7,505 nt of DNA, taken from an uncultured Saprospiraceae bacterium (GTDB lineage Bacteria; Bacteroidota; Bacteroidia; Chitinophagales; Saprospiraceae). Each line of letters opens with the position of its first letter. The stretch's first letter is position 1. The notes below the pieces were generated by a model, which did not search any database, was not told the origin of the DNA, and saw only the letters and a list, made by a program, of their open reading frames with translations. Shown here one piece after another: positions 1-6,457 of this stretch. The DNA lies in the NCBI GenBank assembly GCA_937959095.1, contig CALGLY010000779.1, positions 1 through 7,505 of the forward strand, read 5' to 3'. The translations under genes and the position numbers were made by a program.

Positions 1-3000
1 CCCGCTCCAAATAAATAGGCGTTCCAAACTCCTGATTTTCTTCCGCTTCGCGGTAAATGCCAATGTCGATATAGTCATTGATTGGCACATTGAGTTCCTT
101 TCCTAAGCTATCCGCCTCGAATTTTTCTACTTCTACTTGGAAGCTTACTTCGTATTTACCATTGTCTAATTCCTTGTAGGTGGCATCCGTGGTGCGGCTA
201 CTATAAAGCACAATTTTACGGAACGAATCATCTACGAAATACTTCAAACTATCAGGCGTGACTGCCTCTAAGTAGGTCATAAATTCGAGCGTATTCGTGT
301 AAGGAGCTTCTTGATAAGCCACCGCTTCTGCATAGCGACGCATTGCTGTATTCAGACTATCTTCTCCGATATATTCCTTCAAGGCGTACATAATCACACT
401 ACCCTTTCGGTAATGTACATAGCCTTGATCTTCTACGTACATGAGGGGCAATTCCTTGTCGCGTTCGCCACTTCTGCTCCGCAAATATCTATCCATTTCG
501 TATTCTAGGAATTGCTTCATTTTGTCCTTGCCGTATTCTTTTTCCATCACCATGAGGGCAGAATATTGTGAGAAGGTTTCCGAAAGCATCGTCGCGCCTT
601 GCACTTCTGCGCCTATGATTTGGTGCGCCCACCATTGGTGTCCCATTTCGTGTGCTACTACATAATATACGCCATCTATCGCGCCTTCACTTTCTAAGTC
701 TGCAATGAAGCCAATACTCTCCGAATACGGCATTGTGCCAGGGAATGCCTGCGCGAAACTTGCATAGCGTGGAAACTCAATAATACGCGCTTCCTTATGC
801 GGATAAGGCAAGAAATTATCGGAATAATACTCTAAGGATTTTCGCATGGACTTCATCATTTTGTCCACATTGTATTCGTGTCCTTTATGGTAATAAACTT
901 CCAAATCTACATCGTTCCACTTTTCTCGTGCTACTTCATATTCGGCAGAAATGAAGGAGTAGAAATTCAGTACAGGTTTATCCAATTTGTATTCAAAAAA
1001 GCGACGGTCGCCTTCTTCCCATTCGCGTACTAATGCGCCAGGAGCTATTGCAATCTGATCGTTACTTGTACTGACAATAGAAGAAACATTTACCCAATCT
1101 GAATCCGAAGAAATGTAAGTATTGCTACAAGCTGCGGAGCAATTGTGCGTCAGTTTTTTCATGCGATCACGCTGTGGCAACTCGCGTCCTTTGCGTTCTT
1201 TTTTATCTGAAATTTCAAAATCTGGCGTATAGCCAATGACAGGCATGAAGGACTTATTATTCACGAATGTCCCATTCTGTACCACTGTAGTTAGTGTCAC
1301 TTCATTTTCAATGCCTTTGGTATAATAGTTCGATTTTACCTTCACCGACATCGTCGCATTGGTATCCAAAGGCGTGACTAAATCATAGATGCGATAATGC
1401 AATTTATCATCTTGCAGACTTAGGGTCGCACCTTCTATTTCTAGTTCCACTTCAAAGTCTTGAGGTGTTGTAAAATGGAGTGCCTTAATAGGTTTCGCTG
1501 TCTTATTTTTCAATGTCAAATCTGCCTCGGCTACAAAGTCGCGCTCCTTTGGATACATATCAATTTTATAGGCAATATCCGTGATACGCGGCTGTGGCAT
1601 CCCCTCATATTGCTTATACTTTTCTTCGTATTGCTTTTGCTGTGATAATTGCGTTTCTTCTGGCACGATGTCGTTCACAATACTTGTATTATAGAACAAA
1701 AAACCTGCCGTTCCGAACCAAAATATGCCTAGCAATACCGTAGTCAGAGCCATACGCTTATCGAAACGCCAACGAGCGATACCCATGCGATCACTAAAGT
1801 TTAAATTCTTACCACGCACCCATAACAGAATCGCTCCAATCAATAAAAAGCCAGAAAATAGAAGCCAATAAATATTGAACCAAGTCAAACTCTTAGCAAA
1901 AGGCTGAATTTGGTTCATATCCGAATAGGTATAACTTGGTGTTGCTCCAAAAATAAAGAGGTTGTTCGTAATTTCTAGCGCATCCCAAATGAATAAATTT
2001 GCCATTACAAAAGCAATAAACGCAAAATAGCCTAAGTATTTATTATTGACTAAAACTTGTATGAACATCGCCAAGGCAATGAAGACGGCAAAGCCCAAGA
2101 AGTCAAGTACTAGCAGTTCTTTGATATAAACGCCCAGCTCAAAATTGGTATAGCCTTTATACGCTTGCACGATGACACCAAGCAAAATACCTACCGCTAA
2201 AATGATAGCGGTAACGCCCAAAAGCGAGGTATATTTAGCTAAAAAAGGTACCCAAGAAGGGAAAGGAGATGCATCGAAAAACTCACTCATCTTAGCATCA
2301 CGCTCACGCCATACCAATGCGCCACTATAAAAGGTGATAATGACAATCAAGAAAATATAGAGCGAACCACGAATAGCATCTACAATAATATAAGTCACAG
2401 GTAAATTCCCTGTACCGTACCACGTATCTGCGCTATCAATCGCGCCCCACATATTCATAATGCCCAAAACCATGATTACTATAAAGGCAGCACTCTTCAG
2501 AATACCCCAAAATTCTAAGCGAAATTGATTTAAAAATTGACTAAAATACGTTCCTACAGTATCCTTAATCGTAACACTAGGCAAAGCTGCCATCGGTGCA
2601 AAAATTGGTTTCATAACAGGGGACTTTGCCACCAATGCTTTGCGTTCCTTTCTTGATTTTTTTCTAGTAAAACTAAAGCGCAAATAGGTTAAGAAAAAGA
2701 TGCCTAAACTCACACTCACCCAAAGCACTCGATTCCAAAGCATCATGCCTGAAAGGCTGAAAATTTGTGTATTTTTATCATCTACTGTCCAGTATTTCGT
2801 CAAGATGCTATAGGTATTAATTCCAAACGGATCAAGGAGCATAGCGAGTTGTTCATTATCTAAATCGCTGGTGTAGCTTAAAGAAATTCCATAGGCTACA
2901 ATCAGTGCAAACGCACCTAAAAAAGACATGATACTAGAACGAAATAATGCCGCTAACCCAAACACCAAAGCTGCTGCAAGCAAGGTGTTAGGAAGGATGA

Positions 3001-3460
3001 AGATGAAGAAGGCATTCACGTAAGTCATCAAATAATTCGGCCCGATTTCGTCAGGTTCTAGCCAAGGCGTGAAACCTGATACAAAAACCGCTAAAAGTAC
3101 CCCCAACATCGGGATGCAAGCCGCCAAGGTCGCGCCTGAAAAGCGGCCTAGTAAGTAATCAAATTTTTTGAGGGGTGTAGAAAAGAGAATACCGTCAAAT
3201 TTAGTCGTAAAATCTCGACGCGCAGCGGAGTCCATGAAGGCAGCGGTCATTAATACTCCAAAAATGAAGGTCATAAAAGAGGTATAGAACATGGCGGTGT
3301 GCGGTGAATTGCCATTTACATTGCCCGTCGAGCCACCAATAGTAAGGTTGTCGGAGCAGATTGCACCGAGTACCATCAAGAAATTGAGGAGAAAAAATAT
3401 ATAGATCATCGGTTGGCGTAACCGACTTTTGAATTCAAATTTAAAAAATTCTGCGAACAT
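1..3460 (-). CDS. ABC-2-type permease fused to a periplasmic M1-family metallopeptidase (3' end outside window)
   Basis: Seen: one uninterrupted frame of 1153 codons starting at ATG 3460 and running off the left edge. Residues 1-261 carry six predicted membrane helices (about 18-35, 58-76, 108-129, 146-172, 177-196, 243-261). A basic cytoplasmic linker (262-316) leads to six more (317-337, 366-384, 410-432, 449-472, 475-493, 527-547), and a thirteenth lies at 572-591. Each six-helix unit has a similar charged segment after its second helix (78-106 and 385-410), as expected for loops that contact the ATPase. From about 620 an M1 peptidase domain follows: zinc motif HEMGH 937-941, third zinc ligand Glu961, likely catalytic Tyr1017 in YRKG. 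Thirteen helices with a cytoplasmic N-terminus put the peptidase in the periplasm. Known: such fusions occur in Bacteroidota and are usually annotated as permease/M1 aminopeptidase; their substrate is not known to me. Inferred: export or processing of peptides, powered by the ATPase encoded just upstream. The start is preceded by A/T-rich sequence without a Shine-Dalgarno, normal for the phylum. Confidence 0.93.
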   Translation of the reverse strand, partial: MFAEFFKFEFKSRLRQPMIYIFFLLNFLMVLGAICSDNLTIGGSTGNVNGNSPHTAMFYTSFMTFIFGVLMTAAFMDSAARRDFTTKFDGILFSTPLKKFDYLLGRFSGATLAACIPMLGVLLAVFVSGFTPWLEPDEIGPNYLMTYVNAFFIFILPNTLLAAALVFGLAALFRSSIMSFLGAFALIVAYGISLSYTSDLDNEQLAMLLDPFGINTYSILTKYWTVDDKNTQIFSLSGMMLWNRVLWVSVSLGIFFLTYLRFSFTRKKSRKERKALVAKSPVMKPIFAPMAALPSVTIKDTVGTYFSQFLNQFRLEFWGILKSAAFIVIMVLGIMNMWGAIDSADTWYGTGNLPVTYIIVDAIRGSLYIFLIVIITFYSGALVWRERDAKMSEFFDASPFPSWVPFLAKYTSLLGVTAIILAVGILLGVIVQAYKGYTNFELGVYIKELLVLDFLGFAVFIALAMFIQVLVNNKYLGYFAFIAFVMANLFIWDALEITNNLFIFGATPSYTYSDMNQIQPFAKSLTWFNIYWLLFSGFLLIGAILLWVRGKNLNFSDRMGIARWRFDKRMALTTVLLGIFWFGTAGFLFYNTSIVNDIVPEETQLSQQKQYEEKYKQYEGMPQPRITDIAYKIDMYPKERDFVAEADLTLKNKTAKPIKALHFTTPQDFEVELEIEGATLSLQDDKLHYRIYDLVTPLDTNATMSVKVKSNYYTKGIENEVTLTTVVQNGTFVNNKSFMPVIGYTPDFEISDKKERKGRELPQRDRMKKLTHNCSAACSNTYISSDSDWVNVSSIVSTSNDQIAIAPGALVREWEEGDRRFFEYKLDKPVLNFYSFISAEYEVAREKWNDVDLEVYYHKGHEYNVDKMMKSMRKSLEYYSDNFLPYPHKEARIIEFPRYASFAQAFPGTMPYSESIGFIADLESEGAIDGVYYVVAHEMGHQWWAHQIIGAEVQGATMLSETFSQYSALMVMEKEYGKDKMKQFLEYEMDRYLRSRSGERDKELPLMYVEDQGYVHYRKGSVIMYALKEYIGEDSLNTAMRRYAEAVAYQEAPYTNTLEFMTYLEAVTPDSLKYFVDDSFRKIVLYSSRTTDATYKELDNGKYEVSFQVEVEKFEADSLGKELNVPINDYIDIGIYREAEENQEFGTPIYLER

Positions 3461-3475
3461 GATTTTTTAATTAAG

Positions 3476-3503
3476 AATGAATAATTGATAATGAATAATT
3501 ATC
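3476..3503. repeat. AT-rich tandem direct repeat, 14-bp period, between the ABC genes
   Basis: The 11-mer AATGAATAATT occurs at 3476-3486 and again at 3490-3500, separated by GAT, giving two units with a 14-bp period. It lies in the 90-bp gap between the ATPase stop and the permease-peptidase start, about 16 bases before that start codon as read on the minus strand. It resembles low-complexity AT-rich intergenic repeats common in Bacteroidota genomes. It could influence translation initiation or simply be slippage-derived filler. No GC-rich hairpin with a T-run was seen in this gap, so the two minus-strand genes are probably co-transcribed. Confidence 0.6.
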
Positions 3504-3520
3504 GCCTAGTTCATTTGTTG

Positions 3521-3531
3521 AAACAATCGAG
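3521..3531 (-). repeat. 11-bp repeat upstream of permease-peptidase gene (copy 1)
   Basis: AAACAATCGAG on the plus strand (CTCGATTGTTT on the coding strand) recurs exactly at 4448-4458, directly before the ATG of the ATPase gene. This copy is about 60 bases upstream of the permease-peptidase start. Both copies sit in non-coding leader sequence in the same orientation relative to the downstream gene. An 11-bp match can arise by chance in a window this size, so its function is uncertain. Confidence 0.35.
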
Positions 3532-3550
3532 ATACAATTACAGGGAGACA

Positions 3551-4447
3551 TTATTTAATGTACGCTACGGGCGTAGGCGCAAGTCCCATCACATTCGCAA
3601 AGAAGACATCCTCTAGGTCGGCATCTATATGCTTGAATCCATTACCTGGGTTTTCTGGACTAAGGATATGAATAACAGGCTTGCCCGATACCAATTTGCT
3701 GGAAATGAGTTGGTATTGTTGTGCGTGGGCTTCCATTTCGGATTTGTCAATGGATTTTTCCCAAATAGCACCTTGTAGGGCATCTATCGCGGTATTCGGT
3801 GCGCCACTATACAGTAGATTGCCTTGATTGATAATTGCCATATTGGAACACAATTGCTTCACATCCTGCACGATATGCGTGGAGAGAATCACAATGACAT
3901 TTTCACCAATTTCAGATAACAAATTATAAAAACGATTTCTTTCGCCAGGGTCGAGACCTGCGGTAGGTTCATCTACAATAATCAACTTCGGATTACCAAT
4001 GAGTGCTTGCGCGATGCCAAAACGCTGTCGCATACCGCCTGAATAACCACTTACTGCTTTTTTGCGATGATCGGCGAGATTCACACGTTCTAGTAGTGCA
4101 TTCACTAAGTCTTTGCGCTCGCCTTTGTTGGTAATTCCTTTCAGTACCGCCATGTGCGTCAATAAATCAACAGCACTCACACGCGGATATACGCCAAACT
4201 CTTGTGGCAAATAACCGAGTACTTTACGCAGTTCGTGCTTTTGCTTGAGTACATCTATATCGCCTAACTGAACGCTCCCACTATCGGGTTCTTGTAGCGT
4301 GGCAATCGTTCGCATGAGGGTGGATTTGCCTGCGCCATTCGGGCCAAGCAAGCCAAACATTCCTGTTGGAATCGTAAGACTGACATCGTTTAGGGCTTTT
4401 GTACCATTTGGGTACGTCTTGGATAAGTTGCTAATTCGTAGTTGCAT
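3551..4447 (-). CDS. ABC transporter ATP-binding protein
   Basis: A 298-residue ATPase that hydrolyses ATP on the cytoplasmic face and most likely powers the permease-peptidase fusion encoded immediately downstream on the same strand. All nucleotide-binding motifs are visible: Walker A GPNGAGKST 35-43, Q-loop Gln82, signature YSGGM 135-139, Walker B LIIVDE 155-160 with catalytic Glu160, D-loop AGLDP 163-167 and switch His191. The signature is YSGGM rather than LSGGQ, a variation seen among ABC-2-type export ATPases. A C-terminal extension of about 100 residues follows the core domain and resembles the accessory tail of such export ATPases. I chose the ATG at 4447; the frame also offers a TTG two codons upstream, but MQLRISNLSKTYPNG is a typical beginning. 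The 90-bp gap to the permease gene has no obvious terminator, which fits an operon. Substrate cannot be told from this subunit. Confidence 0.95.
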   Translation of the reverse strand: MQLRISNLSKTYPNGTKALNDVSLTIPTGMFGLLGPNGAGKSTLMRTIATLQEPDSGSVQLGDIDVLKQKHELRKVLGYLPQEFGVYPRVSAVDLLTHMAVLKGITNKGERKDLVNALLERVNLADHRKKAVSGYSGGMRQRFGIAQALIGNPKLIIVDEPTAGLDPGERNRFYNLLSEIGENVIVILSTHIVQDVKQLCSNMAIINQGNLLYSGAPNTAIDALQGAIWEKSIDKSEMEAHAQQYQLISSKLVSGKPVIHILSPENPGNGFKHIDADLEDVFFANVMGLAPTPVAYIK

Positions 4448-4458
4448 AAACAATCGAG
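4448..4458 (-). repeat. 11-bp repeat abutting the ATPase start codon (copy 2)
   Basis: Second exact copy of AAACAATCGAG (coding-strand CTCGATTGTTT). Here it ends directly at the ATG of the ATPase gene, so it occupies the position where a ribosome-binding sequence would lie, and it contains no Shine-Dalgarno. The only purine-rich match, AAAGGA, is about 20 bases upstream of the ATG, too far for normal initiation. Confidence 0.35.
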
Positions 4459-4545
4459 TTAAATCCTTTTACAGAGTGAAAAAAGAATATCGGGTTTTAA
4501 ATTTTGCGATAGGACGCTTGAATGCTATTAAAAGTTACAGGTCAT

Positions 4546-4553
4546 CAAATGTA
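4546..4553 (-). promoter_or_regulatory. Candidate -7 element TACATTTG for the ABC operon (downstream candidate)
   Basis: On the minus strand this reads TACATTTG, matching the Bacteroidota -7 consensus TAnnTTTG. It would start transcription about 90 nt before the ATPase ATG. No clear TTG-type -33 element stands at the expected distance, so it is weaker evidence than a full promoter match. Confidence 0.35.
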
Positions 4554-4579
4554 TTTTTATCAATTTCATATTGACACTA

Positions 4580-4587
4580 CAAATATA
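4580..4587 (-). promoter_or_regulatory. Candidate -7 element TATATTTG for the ABC operon (upstream candidate)
   Basis: On the minus strand this reads TATATTTG, an exact match to TAnnTTTG. Transcription from it would leave a leader of roughly 125 nt before the ATPase start. A convincing -33 TTG was not found upstream. If real, the long leader could hold post-transcriptional control, although I saw no strong hairpin in it. Confidence 0.4.
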
Positions 4588-4623
4588 TAGACCTACGATT
4601 CCATAAAAAAGAAATAGTGAGCA

Positions 4624-4690
4624 GATGGTGACTTACTGTGGCAAACAGATAATTTTCTGTGATGAACGTCCTTTATCACATTTCACCATC
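4624..4690. promoter_or_regulatory. Nested inverted repeats upstream of the histidine kinase gene (possible operator)
   Basis: An 8-bp perfect inverted repeat GATGGTGA (4624-4631) / TCACCATC (4683-4690) encloses two smaller ones: ACAGA (4645-4649) / TCTGT (4656-4660) and TGTGAT (4658-4663) / ATCACA (4675-4680). The two inner stems share TCTGT/TGTGAT bases, so they are mutually exclusive as hairpins. The right outer arm falls near the -33 position of the TAccTTTG promoter, where a bound regulator could affect transcription. Protein operator or looped DNA is more likely than an RNA element, because the arms lie upstream of the predicted transcription start. Confidence 0.45.
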
Positions 4691-4708
4691 AAATAGTATT
4701 TTAGTCTA

Positions 4709-4716
4709 TACCTTTG
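4709..4716 (+). promoter_or_regulatory. Candidate -7 element TACCTTTG for the two-component operon
   Basis: TACCTTTG matches the Bacteroidota TAnnTTTG -7 element. It ends four bases before the histidine kinase ATG at 4721, so transcription would begin at or next to the start codon. The kinase frame is closed upstream by TAG at 4694-4696 with no start codon between, so the protein cannot begin earlier. This implies a leaderless or nearly leaderless mRNA if the promoter is used. No exact TTG -33 match is seen at the usual spacing. Confidence 0.5.
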
Positions 4717-4720
4717 TAGC

Positions 4721-5722
4721 ATGATAACATTTCTAAAAAAACGATGGGTATATCATAGTCTGATTTGGCTTGCAATAATTTCATTCCTTTCAATAATTAT
4801 ATGGCTTGAAGTTGATGAAGGGGAAATACTTTCGATAGAAATAACGAAGGTTGTATTGATTTTCATACCAATGATAAGCGCGGTGTATGCACACTTTGAT
4901 ATAAAAGAAATGTTCTTCGATAAGCGAAAGTATAAGCCTTATATTCTTTATACTTTACTACTTATCTTTATTACTATTCTAGTACTACGCCTAATGTATG
5001 ACCTATTGGGTGAAAGAGAAGGAATCCCTGACTTAGTGCTATGGCTTCAAGACTTCACAAATGTTTGTTTTTTTCTAGTAAGTACGACGGGATTCCAGTA
5101 CGTTAAACGTGGTTTAATTAATCAATACCAACTCCAAGAACTCCGCGCCAAAACCGCTGAAACAGAACTGAATGCCCTCAAAGCACAAATCAATCCGCAC
5201 TTTCTATTTAATACCCTGAATAATATCTACGCCATCAATAAAATAGACTCAGAGCAAGGTGGCGAAATGCTCCTCGAACTCTCCGAGGTGATGCGCTATC
5301 ACCTGCGTTTTTCTAAAATGAAAGAAGTAAATCTGGAAGAAGAATTACAATTAATAAAAGCCTATATCGAACTCGAAAAACTGCGCCTGACCAAGAATTG
5401 CGAACTGATAACCACCTTCGAGCCGATAAACGAACGCCTGAAAATTGCACCCTTGCTTTTTTTGCCTTTTATTGAAAATGCCTTCAAGCATGGGACACAT
5501 CCTGTACAGAAGAGTTTCGTCCATTTGAGCATTACAAGCACAGAAAACAAGGTGCATTTTGAAGTTTCCAATAGCATTATTCATAACAAAAAAGTCGTGA
5601 AGACAAATATTGGTCTTGAAAACACGAAACGACGTTTGGATATTATTTATCCGAAGCAACACGACCTAAAAATAAGCGAAACAGACGACCGCTACATCGT
5701 AAATTTGATAATTGAGATATGA
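4721..5722 (+). CDS. LytS-type sensor histidine kinase
   Basis: A 333-residue membrane kinase that autophosphorylates on histidine and passes the phosphate to the response regulator encoded next to it. Four predicted membrane helices occupy about 11-29, 42-58, 71-93 and 112-128, with very short loops and no separate sensory domain, so the signal is probably sensed in or at the membrane. A helical linker (131-155) leads to the His_kinase domain with NPHFLFN and phospho-acceptor His160. The ATP-binding domain shows the N-box PFIENAFKHG 249-258 and the G-box IGLENTKRRL 297-306. This architecture is standard for the PF06580 family that pairs with LytTR regulators. ATG 4721 is the only start available upstream of the first helix. 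The stop overlaps the regulator start (ATGA at 5719-5722), so the two are translationally coupled. Its gene is divergent from the ABC operon, which suggests, but does not prove, that it senses the transporter's substrate or controls it. Confidence 0.95.
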   Translation: MITFLKKRWVYHSLIWLAIISFLSIIIWLEVDEGEILSIEITKVVLIFIPMISAVYAHFDIKEMFFDKRKYKPYILYTLLLIFITILVLRLMYDLLGEREGIPDLVLWLQDFTNVCFFLVSTTGFQYVKRGLINQYQLQELRAKTAETELNALKAQINPHFLFNTLNNIYAINKIDSEQGGEMLLELSEVMRYHLRFSKMKEVNLEEELQLIKAYIELEKLRLTKNCELITTFEPINERLKIAPLLFLPFIENAFKHGTHPVQKSFVHLSITSTENKVHFEVSNSIIHNKKVVKTNIGLENTKRRLDIIYPKQHDLKISETDDRYIVNLIIEI

Positions 5723-6456
5723 GCAAAATAAAATTACTAATCGTAGATGATGAACCACTAGCACACACGATATTAGAAGATTATTGCAAAAAAATAGACG
5801 AGGTGGAAGTAGTCGGCAACTGCTACGATGGTATTTCGACGCTCAATTTCTTGAATAAAAACCAAGTAGATGCCCTGCTACTCGATATTCAAATGCCTGA
5901 CCTGACAGGTTTTGAATTGCTGGATAGCCTGAAAAGTGCTGCGCCTAAAGTCATCTTCACGACTGCCTATACCGACTACGCGCTACAAGGCTTCGACTAT
6001 GACCAAGTGGTGGATTATCTGCATAAACCTGTCCGCATTGCTCGTTTTATAAAAGCCCTGCAACGCCTAAAAAAACAACTGCAACTAGAGCGCGAATTTG
6101 ACGTGCAGTCTGCACCAGAAGCTGCCCCTCCAAAAGTCGAGAATGCAGAATATATGAGTTTGAAAGACAATAAAATCGTCTACAAAATCAAGCTTTCCGA
6201 CATCAGTTATATCCAATCGTGGGGCAATTATCTGAAAGTATTTTTGCAGAATGAAGAAGTAAAAATCGTGCGGAAAACCATCTCTGCCATGGAAAATGAC
6301 TTGCCCAATAGTGCCTTCGAGCGCATCCATAAATCCTATATCGTGAATGTGCATAAGGTCTCTTCTTTGGAAGGCAATCAATTAGCAGTGGGGAATGTGC
6401 TACTGCCTATCGGGAAGGTGTATCAGTTGAAGGCGAAGGCGCGGATTTTGGGGTAG
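5719..6456 (+). CDS. LytTR-family DNA-binding response regulator
   Basis: A 245-residue cytoplasmic regulator. The receiver domain (about 1-120) has the acidic pair Asp10/Asp11, phospho-acceptor Asp56 in LLLDIQMP, the switch Thr82 in FTTAY and Lys103 in HKPV, so it should be phosphorylatable. A short linker rich in Ala, Pro and Glu (128-142) leads to a LytTR DNA-binding domain (about 143-243) recognisable by YIQSWGNYLKV 164-174, FERIHKSYIVN 200-210 and PIGKVYQ 230-236. LytTR domains bind direct repeats in promoters through beta strands. Translation starts inside the kinase stop codon (ATGA), the common arrangement for this pair. The most likely targets are its own promoter and the divergent ABC operon; I could not find an unambiguous LytTR-type direct repeat in the intergenic region. 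Confidence 0.96.
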   Translation: MSKIKLLIVDDEPLAHTILEDYCKKIDEVEVVGNCYDGISTLNFLNKNQVDALLLDIQMPDLTGFELLDSLKSAAPKVIFTTAYTDYALQGFDYDQVVDYLHKPVRIARFIKALQRLKKQLQLEREFDVQSAPEAAPPKVENAEYMSLKDNKIVYKIKLSDISYIQSWGNYLKVFLQNEEVKIVRKTISAMENDLPNSAFERIHKSYIVNVHKVSSLEGNQLAVGNVLLPIGKVYQLKAKARILG

Positions 6457-6457
6457 C

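Larger units (their letters stand above)
4448..4720. other. Divergent intergenic regulatory region
   Basis: A 273-bp gap separates the start of the ATPase gene (leftward) from the start of the histidine kinase gene (rightward). It contains one TAnnTTTG motif facing right, two facing left, and nested inverted repeats that lie upstream of the rightward motif. No open frame in it looks like a gene. It is the natural control region for both the transporter operon and the two-component operon. Confidence 0.8.

Noticed and set aside
311..665. Two short plus-strand open frames
   Set aside because: They lie antisense within the M1 peptidase coding sequence, overlap each other and have no recognisable domain; the minus-strand frame explains the sequence.
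1460..1645. Plus-strand open frame with a hydrophobic end
   Set aside because: Antisense to the periplasmic segment of the permease-peptidase gene; the hydrophobic, leucine-rich tail arises from reading its Glu/Lys/Gln-rich codons in reverse.
1..3460. Possible frameshift or gene junction between the permease and peptidase parts
   Set aside because: The frame was followed codon by codon from 3460 to the left edge without a stop, and the thirteenth helix joins the two parts smoothly.
4000..4050. Non-canonical YSGGM signature as a sign of a degenerate ATPase
   Set aside because: All other catalytic motifs are intact and such signature variants are common in ABC-2-type export ATPases.
4451..4453. 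TTG as start of the ATPase gene
   Set aside because: It adds only Met-Phe before an ATG that begins a typical ATPase N-terminus, and it has no ribosome-binding sequence in its favour.
4299..4574. Plus-strand 91-codon open frame overlapping the ATPase start
   Set aside because: Its first half mirrors the Walker A region of the ATPase and its second half is ordinary intergenic DNA; no family resemblance.
4658..4680. CRP-like TGTGA...TCACA palindrome
   Set aside because: The half sites are 13 bases apart rather than the 6 of the CRP/FNR consensus, so it is listed only as part of the nested inverted repeats.
5351..6381. Minus-strand open frames opposite the kinase and the regulator
   Set aside because: They are antisense to well-supported conserved domains and encode no recognisable protein.
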